A stretch of 64,000 bases of DNA from Salmonella enterica subsp. enterica serovar Choleraesuis (GTDB lineage: Bacteria; Pseudomonadota; Gammaproteobacteria; Enterobacterales; Enterobacteriaceae), in contig AP025685.1 in assembly GCA_022846635.1 (NCBI GenBank), positions 2,976,001-3,040,000 on the forward strand, read 5' to 3'. The stretch's first letter is position 1. Each line of letters begins with the position of its first letter. Positions 29,684-39,284 of this stretch are shown piece by piece. The position numbers were made by a program, and so were the translations under genes. The notes beneath the pieces are model-generated. The model saw nothing but the letters and a program-made list of their open reading frames with translations. It searched no databases and was not told the DNA's origin.

Positions 29684-31060
29684 ATGCTGACATTTATAGA
29701 ATTAGCCATCGGACTCGTGGTGATTATCGGGGTAGCCCGCTATATCATCAAAGGATGTTCGGCCACCGGCGTTCTGTTTACCGGTGGCTTGTTGCTATTA
29801 ATTATCAGTGCCCTTATGGGCCACAAAATTTTACCAGACAGCGCAACGCCCACCGGTTACCGGGCAACTGATATCCTTGAGTATGTTAAAATCCTGCTGA
29901 TGGATCGCGGCGGCGATCTCGGCATGCTCATCATGATGCTTTGCGGCTTTGCCACTTATATGACCCATATCGGTGCCAATGATATGGTCGTAAAACTAGC
30001 CTCACGTCCGCTACAGTATATTAACTCCCCCTATCTGCTGATGGTCGTCGCCTACTTCCTGGCATGTCTGATGTCACTGGCCGTTTCCTCTGCCACCGGT
30101 CTTGGCGTTTTACTTATGGGGACACTGTTCCCGGTCATGGTCAACGTGGGGATTAGCCGTGGAGCCGCGGCTGCTATCTGCGCCTCCCCGGCTGCTATTA
30201 TCCTGGCACCTACCTCTGGCGACGTTGTGCTGGCGGCAAAAGCTTCCGGCATGCCACTTATCGACTTCGCGTTTAAAACCACCCTGCCTATCTCGATTGC
30301 CGCCATTGTCTGCATGGCCGTCGCGCACTTTTTTTGGCAGCGCTATCTCGATAATAAAGAGCACATCAGCCACGAAATGCTGGATGTAGCCGAAATTAAA
30401 ACAACGGCCCCGGCGTTTTACGCCATTTTGCCGTTCACCCCGATTATCGGCGTACTGGTATTTGATGGGAAATGGGGGCCACAGCTACATATCATCACCA
30501 TTCTGGTGCTGTGTATCCTTATCGCTGCGCTAATTGAGTTTGTTCGCGGATTCGATACCAAAAGAGTCTTTACCGGCCTGGACGCCTGCTACCGTGGCAT
30601 GGCTGACGCTTTCTGCGGAGTGGTTATCCTGCTGGTAGCCGCTGGCGTATTCGCCCAGGGGCTCAATGCCATTGGCTTTATTCAGAGCCTGATATCTATC
30701 GCTACCTCGTTTGGCTCCGCCAGCATTATTCTGATGCTGGTCCTGGTGGTGCTGACAATGCTGGCTGCGGTAACTACAGGTTCCGGCAACGCGCCGTTCT
30801 ACGCCTTTGTCGAGCTTATTCCTAAGCTATCCCAGCATTCCGGAGTGAACTCCGCCTATCTGGCAATACCGATGCTTCAGGCCTCTAACCTCGGGCGTAC
30901 GCTTTCTCCGGTCTCCGGAGTGGTGGTTGCGGTGGCCGGTATGGCAAAAATTTCACCGTTTGAAGTGGTGAAACGCACCTCGGTTCCGGTTCTGGTGGGT
31001 CTTATTGTGGTCATTCTGGCTACTGAGATTATGGTCCCGGCTAGTATTGCTCTGCCGTAA
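29684..31060 (+). CDS. dcuC: Anaerobic C4-dicarboxylate transporter DcuC
   Basis: DcuC is an inner-membrane carrier that exports succinate or exchanges C4-dicarboxylates during fermentation. The 458-residue protein (E. coli 461) has about twelve hydrophobic segments. A GGGGGG Shine-Dalgarno lies just before the ATG. In E. coli K-12 the dpi and cit citrate-fermentation genes separate dcuC from rna; here rna follows directly. Confidence 0.93.
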   Translation: MLTFIELAIGLVVIIGVARYIIKGCSATGVLFTGGLLLLIISALMGHKILPDSATPTGYRATDILEYVKILLMDRGGDLGMLIMMLCGFATYMTHIGANDMVVKLASRPLQYINSPYLLMVVAYFLACLMSLAVSSATGLGVLLMGTLFPVMVNVGISRGAAAAICASPAAIILAPTSGDVVLAAKASGMPLIDFAFKTTLPISIAAIVCMAVAHFFWQRYLDNKEHISHEMLDVAEIKTTAPAFYAILPFTPIIGVLVFDGKWGPQLHIITILVLCILIAALIEFVRGFDTKRVFTGLDACYRGMADAFCGVVILLVAAGVFAQGLNAIGFIQSLISIATSFGSASIILMLVLVVLTMLAAVTTGSGNAPFYAFVELIPKLSQHSGVNSAYLAIPMLQASNLGRTLSPVSGVVVAVAGMAKISPFEVVKRTSVPVLVGLIVVILATEIMVPASIALP

Positions 31061-31071
31061 ACATCGCTTGT

Positions 31072-31098
31072 TGAACCGCTATCATCGGTAGCGGTTCA
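31072..31098 (+). terminator. Hairpin after dcuC
   Basis: TGAACCGCT and AGCGGTTCA form a perfect 9-bp stem around a 9-base loop, followed by TTCTCT. It probably ends dcuC transcription though the T tract is short. Confidence 0.6.
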
Positions 31099-31155
31099 TT
31101 CTCTGCCCCGGCCTGTGGTTAAATAGCGCCATACTTATCTACAGGCCGCATTATC

Positions 31156-31950
31156 ATGAAACGCTTTTTACTGCCGTTATTACTGGCAACCACGCTGCCA
31201 GCACATCAGGCTCTGGCCGAGCCTCTGACTCCCACTCGCTACAGCGATTTCTCAACCTATACGCTGGCCCTTTCCTGGCAAAACGGTTTTTGTCAGAGCA
31301 TGAGCGAAAGAGGAAGGAAGATGCCTGACGAATGTAAACTTACCGAGGGTAATCAGCAGCGTCCCCTGCTCACGGTGCATGGGCTGTGGCCCTCCCTGCC
31401 GCGCAGCATTGCCTCGCGTGGGGTAGATAACCGCCGCTGGATGCGTTTTGGCTGCGCTACGCGCCCGGAACCTAATTTTCCCGAAGCCCGGGGTAATAAA
31501 TGCTCCCTGCCTAACCCAGGTCTTTCCCCCGCAATTACCCAAAAACTGGCAGAAACCATGCCTGGAGCAAGTGGCCGCTCTTGTCTTGAACGCTACGAAT
31601 ATGCCAAGCATGGGGTTTGCTTTGGCTTCAATCCCAATGACTATTTCGCCACAATGGCCCGTCTGAGCCAGCAGGTGAACGCCAGTCCGCTCGGCCAATG
31701 GCTTGCAGCGCACGATGGACAAAAGGTCAGCCGGGCTGATTTTAATAATGTTCTCGCCGATAGCTTTGGTAAGGCCAGCCTTAAAGCCGTGAAACTTACC
31801 TGCCACGGTAATCCTTCATATCTCACCGAGATGCAGATGGTTATCGATGCCAAAAGTATCAATGAGCCATTATCTGCCGATAGTTTGGTTTCGCAGGCAC
31901 ATCCGGGTAACTGCCCTAAACAATTCGTCCTCGACGCCGCAGGTCACTAA
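31156..31950 (+). CDS. rna: Ribonuclease I (RNase T2 family)
   Basis: RNase I is a periplasmic, broad-specificity endoribonuclease. The 264-residue precursor begins with a signal peptide (MKRFLLPLLLATTLPAHQALA). The two catalytic histidine motifs of the T2 family are visible: LTVHGLWPSLP and YEYAKHGVCFG. Cysteines typical of the family are retained. It is followed by rnk as in E. coli. Confidence 0.94.
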   Translation: MKRFLLPLLLATTLPAHQALAEPLTPTRYSDFSTYTLALSWQNGFCQSMSERGRKMPDECKLTEGNQQRPLLTVHGLWPSLPRSIASRGVDNRRWMRFGCATRPEPNFPEARGNKCSLPNPGLSPAITQKLAETMPGASGRSCLERYEYAKHGVCFGFNPNDYFATMARLSQQVNASPLGQWLAAHDGQKVSRADFNNVLADSFGKASLKAVKLTCHGNPSYLTEMQMVIDAKSINEPLSADSLVSQAHPGNCPKQFVLDAAGH

Positions 31951-32095
31951 ATCCAATCTGTTAGCGGGCGGACGTAAGCGTCAGCCCGCACTACTCATTT
32001 CTCCAATATATGAATGGGGCTTCCCCCTGCGGCCTAATCTTCATATGATGGCAATATCTCCATCGGTTACTGATGGTGCAAAACAGGAATAACAG

Positions 32096-32115
32096 ACGGC
32101 TCAGGCCGTTTTTTT
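32096..32115 (+). terminator. Terminator-like hairpin just upstream of rnk
   Basis: ACGGC-TCAG-GCCGT runs into seven T residues and ends 16 bases before the rnk ATG. It may end rna transcripts or act as an attenuator in an rnk leader. A second small hairpin (CCATC-GGTTACT-GATGG) lies about 30 bases upstream. Confidence 0.65.
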
Positions 32116-32130
32116 ACATGGAGTCCATAA

Positions 32131-32538
32131 ATGCCTCGCCCAAAAATTATTATTAACGAACTCGACGCCGAACGTATCGACATGCTGCTGGAAAAGTCCG
32201 CCTTTGCCAGCCTGCCGGTCGCCAGAGCGCTGGCAAGCGAACTACAACGCGCCGAGATGGTTAGCCCTGAAGATATGCCTGCCGATGTGGTATCAATGAA
32301 CAGCCGGGTGCGGTTTCGCGATCTGAGCAGTGGCAATGAGTACGAACGCACGCTGGTGTATCCCGCTAACCTAACCGATAGCGCAAATCAGCTTTCTGTT
32401 ATGGCTCCGGTCGGTGCCGCCCTGCTGGGCCTGCGGGTTGGTGACTCCATTAATTGGGAGCTACCGGGCGGTAATACTCATATTGAGGTTCTGGAATTGA
32501 TGTGGCAGCCAGAAGCCGCCGGAGAGTTTCACCGTTAA
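32131..32538 (+). CDS. rnk: Regulator of nucleoside diphosphate kinase Rnk
   Basis: The 135-residue soluble protein (E. coli 136) has a short N-terminal coiled coil and a GreA/GreB-like C-terminal domain ([18 protein letters not shown]...[20 protein letters not shown]). Rnk binds RNA polymerase and affects nucleoside diphosphate kinase levels. It is between rna and uspG. Confidence 0.93.
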   Translation: MPRPKIIINELDAERIDMLLEKSAFASLPVARALASELQRAEMVSPEDMPADVVSMNSRVRFRDLSSGNEYERTLVYPANLTDSANQLSVMAPVGAALLGLRVGDSINWELPGGNTHIEVLELMWQPEAAGEFHR

Positions 32539-32703
32539 TATCGCTTCTCAGGGCGCCCTGCGCCCTGAATCTTGCCCTCGCTCAAATATTCACCCTGCGA
32601 ATGCCAGTTAATGTCAATTTTGCAAATCAGCGCAATTATTTCACCATGTAAACTATGTTGATATAGCATTAATCAAACAGGTTACACACATGGAGGATGC
32701 TGT

Positions 32704-33132
32704 ATGTATAAAACGATATTAATGCCGGTAGACGTATATGAAATGGAGTTAAGCGACAAGGCAATTCGTCACGCTGAGTTTCTGGCTCAGGATGATGGCG
32801 TGATTCATCTGTTGCACGTATTGCCAGACGCTTCCGCGATGCTTTTCCGTGGTTTCGGTTCGGAAATGCGCCAGTTTGAACAGCACATTCGCAAGGAAGC
32901 CGAAGAAAAAATGAAGACCGTTGCCAGCCATTTCAGCCTGCCGGCCGACCGGGTGGTGGTTGATATTCGCTTTGGTAATGTACGCGATCAGGTTAATGAA
33001 GCGGCTAAAGATCTACATGCCGATATTATCGTGGTTGGCTCGCGCAACCCGTCAATTACCACCCATCTGCTCGGTTCTAACGCCGCCAGCATCATTCGTT
33101 ACACTCATGTACCGGTGCTGGTCGTTCGCTAA
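32704..33132 (+). CDS. uspG: Universal stress protein G
   Basis: The 142-residue protein has the universal stress fold ([21 protein letters not shown]) and the nucleotide-binding G-x2-G-x9-G(S/T) type motif near its C terminus ([20 protein letters not shown]). UspG (YbdQ) is autophosphorylated and induced by stress. A GGAGG-like site precedes the ATG. In K-12 ybdR sits between rnk and uspG; it is absent here. Confidence 0.93.
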   Translation: MYKTILMPVDVYEMELSDKAIRHAEFLAQDDGVIHLLHVLPDASAMLFRGFGSEMRQFEQHIRKEAEEKMKTVASHFSLPADRVVVDIRFGNVRDQVNEAAKDLHADIIVVGSRNPSITTHLLGSNAASIIRYTHVPVLVVR

Positions 33133-33164
33133 AAGCCGCAAAGCTGACGCTGCGGAATACACGT

Positions 33165-33195
33165 AAAAAAGAGGCCACCCGGGGGTGGCCTCTTG
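33165..33195. terminator. Bidirectional terminator between uspG and ahpF
   Basis: AAAAAAGAGGCCACCC pairs with GGGTGGCCTCTTGCTTT and is shared by two convergent genes. Confidence 0.88.
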
Positions 33196-33224
33196 CTTTG
33201 CGATGTGTCTTACTTCTTTTTTGG

Positions 33225-34790
33225 TTATGCGACTTTAGTACGAATCAGGTAATCGAACGCGCTAAGAGATGCTTTCGCCCCCTCACCGGTCGCGATAATT
33301 ATCTGTTTGTATGGCACGGTGGTGCAGTCACCGGCAGCAAACACGCCTTTAACGCTGGTTTCGCATTTGGCATCGATAATGATTTCGCCCATTTTGCTGC
33401 GCTCAAGCGTACCTTCGAGCCAGTTAGTGGTTGGCAGCAGGCCAATCTGAACGAAGATCCCAGACAGCTCAATGCTGTGTACCGAACCAGAAACGCGGTC
33501 ACGATACTCAAGACCAACAACTTTCGTGCCGTCACCCTTAACTTCAGTAGTCTGTGCGTTAAGAATGATGTCTACGTTACCAAGGCTGCGCAATTTATCC
33601 TGCAAGACCTGGTCAGCTTTCATTTCTGGCGCAAATTCCAGCAGCGTTACGTGTGAAACAACGCCAGCCAGGTCGATAGCCGCTTCAACGCCGGAGTTAC
33701 CGCCACCGATAACCGCTACGCGTTTACCCTTAAACAGCGGGCCATCGCAGTGCGGGCAATAAGTTACGCCACGTGTGCGATATTCAGCTTCACCAGGTAC
33801 ATTCATGTTGCGCCATTTAGCACCGGTTGCCACGATAACCGCACGTGCTTTCAGCACCGCACCGGAAACCGTCTCAATCTGATGCAAACCGCCTTCCACG
33901 CTAGCCGGGATCAGGCGGGCTGCGCTTTGAGAATCAATAACATCAATGTCATATTCGCTGACGTGCGCTTTCAACGCCCCAGCCAGCTTCTGACCTTCGG
34001 TTTTTGGCACTGAAATATAGTTTTCGATATCTACGGTATCCAGCACCTGTCCGCCGAAGCGTTCGCCCATCAGGCCGGTACGGATCCCTTTACGAGCTGA
34101 ATAGACTGCCGCCGCCGCGCCCGCAGGGCCAGAACCGACAATCAGTACTTCATAAGCTTCGCGCTTGTTCAGCTGCTCAGCCGCGCGTTTTTCCGCGCCA
34201 GTATCAACTTTCGCCACGATCTCAGCCAGCGTCATACGCCCCTGACCAAACTCCTGACCGTTAACAAATACCGCCGGGACGCCCATGACGTTACGGTCAG
34301 TGATTTCGTTCTGATAAGTGCCGCCGTCAATCGCCGTGTGTTTGATATTCGGGTTGAGGATAGCCATCAGGTTAAGCGCCTGCACCACATCCGGGCAGTT
34401 ATGGCAGCTCAGCGAGTAGTAGGTTTCAAATTCGAAGTTACCCTCGATATCTTTCACCTGCTCCAGCAACTCTTTCGCCTCTTTCGAAGGGTGTCCACCG
34501 GTCCACAGCAGTGCCAGAACCAGTGAAGTAAATTCATGCCCCAGCGGCGAGCCTGCAAAACGCGGCCCTTGATGTGACCCTGGGTTAGTAATTAAAAATG
34601 AGGGTTTACGCACCGGCAGAGAGTTATCCTCTACCAGAGTGACCTTATCTGACAGGCCGGCAATCTCAGTCAGTAAAGACTTGATTTCCGCCGATTTAGC
34701 GCTGTCGTCCAGCGTCGCAATCAGCTCAACAGGTTTAGTTAATTTCTCAAGATATGCCTTGAGCTGGGTTTTCATTGTTGTGTCGAGCAT
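33225..34790 (-). CDS. ahpF: Alkyl hydroperoxide reductase subunit F
   Basis: AhpF is the NADH-dependent flavoprotein that reduces AhpC. It has 521 residues from the ATG at 34790, preceded by a GGGGGA site; further upstream codons are unsupported. The N-terminal glutaredoxin-like domain has Cys129-His-Asn-Cys132. The thioredoxin-reductase-like part has the FAD motif [10 protein letters not shown], the redox pair in YCPHCDGP and the NADH motif GGGNSG. It lies downstream of ahpC with a partial terminator in between. Confidence 0.97.
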   Translation of the reverse strand: MLDTTMKTQLKAYLEKLTKPVELIATLDDSAKSAEIKSLLTEIAGLSDKVTLVEDNSLPVRKPSFLITNPGSHQGPRFAGSPLGHEFTSLVLALLWTGGHPSKEAKELLEQVKDIEGNFEFETYYSLSCHNCPDVVQALNLMAILNPNIKHTAIDGGTYQNEITDRNVMGVPAVFVNGQEFGQGRMTLAEIVAKVDTGAEKRAAEQLNKREAYEVLIVGSGPAGAAAAVYSARKGIRTGLMGERFGGQVLDTVDIENYISVPKTEGQKLAGALKAHVSEYDIDVIDSQSAARLIPASVEGGLHQIETVSGAVLKARAVIVATGAKWRNMNVPGEAEYRTRGVTYCPHCDGPLFKGKRVAVIGGGNSGVEAAIDLAGVVSHVTLLEFAPEMKADQVLQDKLRSLGNVDIILNAQTTEVKGDGTKVVGLEYRDRVSGSVHSIELSGIFVQIGLLPTTNWLEGTLERSKMGEIIIDAKCETSVKGVFAAGDCTTVPYKQIIIATGEGAKASLSAFDYLIRTKVA

Positions 34791-34804
34791 AGTTCCCCCT
34801 GGCA

Positions 34805-34833
34805 AGAAAAATCGGGTGCCATAAGCACCCGAT
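34805..34833 (-). terminator. Partial terminator between ahpC and ahpF
   Basis: On the minus strand ATCGGGTGC and GCACCCGAT form a 9-bp stem followed by a T-rich run. It can explain higher output of AhpC than AhpF from a shared transcript. Confidence 0.8.
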
Positions 34834-34861
34834 GACATCAAAATTTACAGACCGATAAGGC

Positions 34862-35425
34862 TTAGATTTTACCAACCAGATCCAGAGATGGAGCCAGAGT
34901 AGCTTCGCCTTCTTTCCATTTAGCCGGGCAAACTTCGCCTGGGTGAGAAGCAACGTACTGAGCTGCTTTCACTTTACGCAGCAGGTCAGTGGCGTCACGG
35001 CCGATACCTTCAGCGGTAACTTCAACAGCCTGGATGATGCCCTGCGGATCGATAAGGAAAGTACCGCGGTTAGCCAGACCTTCTTCTTCACGCAGAATTT
35101 CGAAGTTACGGCTCAGGTTACCGGTAGGGTCACCGATCATGGTGTATTTGATTTTAGCGATGGTGTCGGAGCTGCCGTGCCATGCTTTATGAGTAAAGTG
35201 GGTATCGGTAGATACAGAGTAGATATCTACACCCAGCTTATCGAATTCTGCCTGATGGTCAGCCAGGTCGCCCAGTTCGGTCGGGCAAACAAAGGTGAAG
35301 TCAGCTGGGTAGAAGAAGAATACACTCCAGCGACCTTCGGTGTCTTTCTCAGTGACTTCTACAAATTCGCCATTGCGGAAAGCGTCGTTTTTAAAAGGTT
35401 TGATTTTAGTGTTAATCAAGGACAT
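34862..35425 (-). CDS. ahpC: Alkyl hydroperoxide reductase subunit C (peroxiredoxin)
   Basis: AhpC is a typical 2-Cys peroxiredoxin that removes H2O2 and organic peroxides. The 187 residues equal E. coli AhpC. The peroxidatic Cys47 lies in FVCPTE and the resolving Cys166 in EVCPAKW. It is first in the ahpCF operon and divergent from dsbG across a 534-base region, where OxyR regulation is expected by analogy. Confidence 0.98.
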   Translation of the reverse strand: MSLINTKIKPFKNDAFRNGEFVEVTEKDTEGRWSVFFFYPADFTFVCPTELGDLADHQAEFDKLGVDIYSVSTDTHFTHKAWHGSSDTIAKIKYTMIGDPTGNLSRNFEILREEEGLANRGTFLIDPQGIIQAVEVTAEGIGRDATDLLRKVKAAQYVASHPGEVCPAKWKEGEATLAPSLDLVGKI

Positions 35426-35959
35426 CTATACTTCCTCCGTGTTTTCGTTGGTGTGTAAGGTAACTAATATCCGCCGTCCGGGCTAATGAGTTTGCATTAT
35501 CAAATCAATAAGCAATAGCTAACAACGAACAGAAGGCACCTTACATTGCGTACCGAGGGGGCACGCCGATGGTTTACCATATTCCCTTCCATAATGGAAA
35601 AGAGTTAGCAACAATTCGAGTCACTTTACGGTAACACATCTGAAGATTTAAATCTGAAGAACTCACGAAACTAGCGCACAATATCAACAACTTAATCAAT
35701 AGTGCTGCACGATGGTTCGCCAAAACGCGTCTGACCTGGGCTGCGTCTTCCATCGTGCAGTGGAAATGACGTTAGCAGGTGCTAAGTAAAAAAATCGCTG
35801 TTAAAAGTGAATATGTATGACAAATTGTCACTCTTTTTGTATGGGCAATATTGATAAGGAATATCTATCACTTTCCACTCTTGATTATTCCACTCTCACA
35901 GGCGGGCCTGGCGCTACGGTGCTACACTCGCGCCACTGAATGCCATAAAGGAATCCGCG
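35426..35959. other. Intergenic region between divergent ahpC and dsbG
   Basis: The 534 bases hold the promoters of ahpC (left) and dsbG (right). In E. coli both are OxyR targets. I could not place an OxyR site with confidence. An 11-bp inverted repeat (35705-35760) is the most obvious structure. No gene is supported. Confidence 0.6.
35705..35760. repeat. 11-bp inverted repeat between ahpC and dsbG
   Basis: CTGCACGATGG (35705-35715) and CCATCGTGCAG (35750-35760) are perfect complements around a 34-base loop. No T tract follows on either strand. It could fold as an RNA hairpin or be a protein site; nature unknown. Confidence 0.65.
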
Positions 35960-36715
35960 ATGAAACAGTTTGTCTACCCTCTGCTGGCAACCATGCTGAG
36001 CAGCACCGTCGTTTATGCCGCAGACTCTCTGCCCGCGCCGGTACAGGCTATCGCCAAACAGGGAATCACTATCGTCAAATCCTTTCCGGCACCTAATGGC
36101 ATGACCGGCTATCTGGGAAAATATCAGGATATGGGCGTCACTATTTATCTGATGCCAGACGGTAAACACGCTATTTCCGGCTACATGTATGACGAGAAAG
36201 GTAATAACCTGAGTGAAGAGGTTATTCAAAAAGATATCTACGCCCCCGCCGGGCGTGAGATGTGGAAACAGCTGGAGAAAGCCCATTGGATAGCCGATGG
36301 GAAAGAGAGCGCTCCACGTAAGATATATGTCTTCTCCGACCCCTATTGCCCATACTGCAAAGCATTCTGGAAGAAAGCCCGTCCATGGGTAGACTCTGGC
36401 AAAGTTCAAATCAGAACGCTTTTAGTTGGCGTAATTCGCCCAGAAAGCAGCGCCACTGCCGCCACGATCCTTGCCAGCGGAGATCCGGCTAAGGCCTGGC
36501 ATGATTATGAATCAGCCCAGGGTAAGCCCGATCTCAAAGGCGGTACAAAACCGGGCGCAGAGCAGGTGCGAATTCTTCAGGCCAACCAGGGATTGATGGA
36601 TAACCTGGGTGCCCAGGGCACCCCTGCCATTTATTACATGAGTCCGAACAATGAGTTGCAACAGGCAATGGGTATGCCTGACGAAGCGAAGCTCAAAGCG
36701 ATAATGGGAGAGTAA
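35960..36715 (+). CDS. dsbG: Thiol:disulfide interchange protein DsbG
   Basis: DsbG is a periplasmic disulfide isomerase and sulfenic-acid reductase kept reduced by DsbD. The 251-residue precursor has a signal peptide ending at VYA (near residue 20). The dimerisation domain comes first, then a thioredoxin domain with the CPYC active site in [12 protein letters not shown], and the cis-Pro loop TPAIYYM. It is divergent from ahpC as in E. coli. Confidence 0.94.
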   Translation: MKQFVYPLLATMLSSTVVYAADSLPAPVQAIAKQGITIVKSFPAPNGMTGYLGKYQDMGVTIYLMPDGKHAISGYMYDEKGNNLSEEVIQKDIYAPAGREMWKQLEKAHWIADGKESAPRKIYVFSDPYCPYCKAFWKKARPWVDSGKVQIRTLLVGVIRPESSATAATILASGDPAKAWHDYESAQGKPDLKGGTKPGAEQVRILQANQGLMDNLGAQGTPAIYYMSPNNELQQAMGMPDEAKLKAIMGE

Positions 36716-36733
36716 ACCCAAACTGCGGGCATA

Positions 36734-37894
36734 TTATAAGGCCCGCAGGCGCTCCGCCGCCGCATCAAGGGTGGCATGCTGCTTGGCAAAGCACAGTCGG
36801 ATAAGTTTGTGCGGCCACGGGGAGGCGCAAAATACCGATAGCGGTATCGCCGCTACGCCTACTTCCGTGGTCAGCCAGTGGCAAAAAGACACATCATCAA
36901 GACTCGAAATAGCGCTGTAGTCCACCAGCAGGAAATAGGTTCCGGCCCCCGGCAGCACCTCAAAGCGGCTACCTGACAGCCCCTGCTCCAGCCTTGCGCG
37001 CGCCTGCTGATAAAACGCGGGTAGCTGCTGATAATGCTCCGGCTGTTCGCGCAGCATATCCGCCAGCGCCAGCTGCGCCGGCGTGTTGACCGCAAAAGTC
37101 AGGTATTGATGGATTTTTCTCAGCTCGGCGCTGAGTGCTTCGGGCGCTACGCAATAACCTACCTTCCAGCCGGTCATGTGATAAGTCTTACCAAATGAAG
37201 AAACCACAATAGCTCTTTGGCGCAGCTGAGGATGAGCCAGAGCGCTGGCGTGGCCTCCGGCAGAAAAGTTAATGTGCTCGTAAACTTCATCACTTAGCAG
37301 GTAGATCTCGCGCCCGGCAATACGCTCCCAAAGCGCGCCAAAATCATTCTGTGACCAGACGGCACCGGTCGGATTATGTGGCGTATTTACAATGACCAGA
37401 CGGGTACGTTCGCTCAACAGCTCGTTAAAAGCCGCCCAGTCGGGCTCAAAGGCCGGTGGCGTAAGCATTATACGTTTAACTACGCCCCCCGATAGCTCTA
37501 CCGCCGGGGCATAGCTGTCATAACTCGGGTCGAAACAAATAACCTCATCGCCGGGCCGCACTAATGCACTGATGGCAGCAAACAGCCCTTCAGTCGCCCC
37601 AGCCGTAACCGTTACCTCAAGCTCAGGATCGGGACGATAGCCGTAGCAGGCTGCGGTTTTTTCAGCAATGGCCTGGCGCAACTCAGGTACACCTGTCATC
37701 GGCGCATACTGGTTACGCCCCTGCTCTACGTGCCTGGCCAGTCGCTCGCGGAGGTAATGCGGACCATCAAAATCAGGAAAACCCTGCGACAGATTAATGG
37801 CCTTATGCTCAGCCGCCAGGGCGCTCATCTGGGTAAAAATTGTGGTGCCGAGACTGGGAAGTTTACTTTGCGGAGTTAATGCGTGAAGTGTCAT
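36734..37894 (-). CDS. ybdL: Methionine aminotransferase YbdL (PLP dependent)
   Basis: This 386-residue fold-type I aminotransferase has the length of E. coli YbdL, which prefers methionine, histidine and phenylalanine. The PLP lysine lies in SSFGKTYHMTGWKVGY, the Asp/Tyr pair in LLSDEVYEH, and NTPHNPTGAVW binds substrate. In K-12 ybdM-N-O separate it from dsbG; here the two genes are adjacent and convergent. Confidence 0.9.
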   Translation of the reverse strand: MTLHALTPQSKLPSLGTTIFTQMSALAAEHKAINLSQGFPDFDGPHYLRERLARHVEQGRNQYAPMTGVPELRQAIAEKTAACYGYRPDPELEVTVTAGATEGLFAAISALVRPGDEVICFDPSYDSYAPAVELSGGVVKRIMLTPPAFEPDWAAFNELLSERTRLVIVNTPHNPTGAVWSQNDFGALWERIAGREIYLLSDEVYEHINFSAGGHASALAHPQLRQRAIVVSSFGKTYHMTGWKVGYCVAPEALSAELRKIHQYLTFAVNTPAQLALADMLREQPEHYQQLPAFYQQARARLEQGLSGSRFEVLPGAGTYFLLVDYSAISSLDDVSFCHWLTTEVGVAAIPLSVFCASPWPHKLIRLCFAKQHATLDAAAERLRAL

Positions 37895-37986
37895 GGGCGG
37901 CCTGCATAATGATGATTGTCAAAAAATTGTTAATCACTATATCACGCCGCCCGACAATGGCAATCAAGACGTTTAGATGGCTAAAA

Positions 37987-39015
37987 CTATTTACTGGCCG
38001 CCGCAGCAAATTCGGCCCTCAGCGCTTCCAGCGGTAGGTAACGACCAATAATCACCAGCCTGGAAATCATCTCTTCGCCCGGTTGCCATGCGCTACCGTA
38101 GTCAAAACCGACGACCTTATGGACTCCCTGAACAATCAGACGCTGCGGATTACCGGCTATGGCCAGCACCCCTTTATAACGCAGCATATCGTTACCGTAG
38201 CGCTCAACGCAGCTCTCCATAAAAGCGCCAATGCGTTTTAAATCAAGCTCACCGCCTTCCAGTACATGAGCCTGAATAGCATCATCCCAGGAGCGCTCAG
38301 CCCTGGCACTGCGGCGAAACGGTGAAAAATCCGGTGAATCGAGTCTGTCGGCGCGCACGATATGAAAACCACGGCTGATATCATTGCTATCACTGAGCTC
38401 AAATGCATTCAGATCCAGCCACAAAGAGGCGGGGCAAGCGCCCTGAGTTATCTGAAAAACCGCAGCCTTATTGTTTATACCGGTCAGACGCTCCAGCACC
38501 TGATCGCGAATCTCAGGCTCGCAGGCATCAGTTTTACTCAGCAGAATACGGTCAGCAAAGCCCACCTGGGCTGCGGCAACGGGGTGTTCATCCAATTGGC
38601 GTAAGATATGCTGGCAGTCCACCAGCGTCACTACCGCATCCAGACGCAGCGCCTCGCGCAGTGCAGGTTCGACAAAAAAGGTCTGAATAACCGGAGCCGG
38701 ATCGGCAAGGCCAGTGGTTTCAACAATCAGCCGATCAAAGCACAGCTCGCCCCGCTGCCGCTTGTCCAAAAGCTCAGTCAGGGCCTCGGTAAATTCACCG
38801 CGCACGCTACAGCATACGCAACCGTTAGAAAGCTCCACCACGCTCACATTCTCGCCGCCGCGCAACAATGCACCGTCAATATTGACCGCACCAAATTCAT
38901 TTTCGAGGATAGCGACCGACTGGTCTGCGTGATGGGTAAGGAAGTAATTGATGAGCGTAGTTTTACCTGCGCCCAAAAAGCCGGTTAATAGTGTAACGGC
39001 GACAATATCATTCAT
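37987..39015 (-). CDS. COG0523 GTPase, YjiA-like, in cstA operon
   Basis: This is a G3E-family P-loop GTPase with 342 residues. Walker A is GFLGAGKT (residues 12-19), the metal motif CVCC is at 65-68 (NGCVCCSV), the switch-like segment is ETTGLADP and the base-recognition motif is SKTD. A CobW C-terminal domain follows. It resembles E. coli YjiA, which sits with the btsT-yjiX pair, paralogs of cstA-ybdD. Here it is third in a cstA-ybdD operon (14-base gap). COG0523 members handle metal insertion or metal homeostasis; a link to pyruvate or peptide uptake is inferred. Confidence 0.85.
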   Translation of the reverse strand: MNDIVAVTLLTGFLGAGKTTLINYFLTHHADQSVAILENEFGAVNIDGALLRGGENVSVVELSNGCVCCSVRGEFTEALTELLDKRQRGELCFDRLIVETTGLADPAPVIQTFFVEPALREALRLDAVVTLVDCQHILRQLDEHPVAAAQVGFADRILLSKTDACEPEIRDQVLERLTGINNKAAVFQITQGACPASLWLDLNAFELSDSNDISRGFHIVRADRLDSPDFSPFRRSARAERSWDDAIQAHVLEGGELDLKRIGAFMESCVERYGNDMLRYKGVLAIAGNPQRLIVQGVHKVVGFDYGSAWQPGEEMISRLVIIGRYLPLEALRAEFAAAASK

Positions 39016-39029
39016 AGACTAATCCCTGA

Positions 39030-39227
39030 TTAACAACAGCGGGCACCGCCCTTTCCTCCGTAGCGCGCATCCTGGCGCTCACGGAAAAACTCTTCGTAAG
39101 TCATTGGCGTCTGATCCGGGTGGTTCAGACGAATATGCTGAACATAATTGTCGTAATCTGGCATTCCAACCATCAGTTTGGCGGCCTGGCCCAGATATTT
39201 TCCGGCTTTCGCCAGCGTATCGAACAT
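39030..39227 (-). CDS. ybdD: YbdD/YjiX family small protein
   Basis: The 65-residue protein begins [21 protein letters not shown] and ends in a vicinal Cys-Cys (GGKGGARCC), as in E. coli YbdD. The ATG at 39227 has AGGAG six bases away. The family always accompanies CstA/BtsT transporters and appears needed for full transport activity. It lies 57 bases after cstA. Confidence 0.93.
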   Translation of the reverse strand: MFDTLAKAGKYLGQAAKLMVGMPDYDNYVQHIRLNHPDQTPMTYEEFFRERQDARYGGKGGARCC

Positions 39228-39284
39228 AGTTTTCTCCTGCCAGTATGCCGCCCCACACTTCGGGGCGGCACGGTCACGCAAACA

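Noticed and set aside
33198..33656. 152-residue plus-strand frame inside ahpF
   Set aside because: Antisense to the conserved C-terminal half of AhpF.
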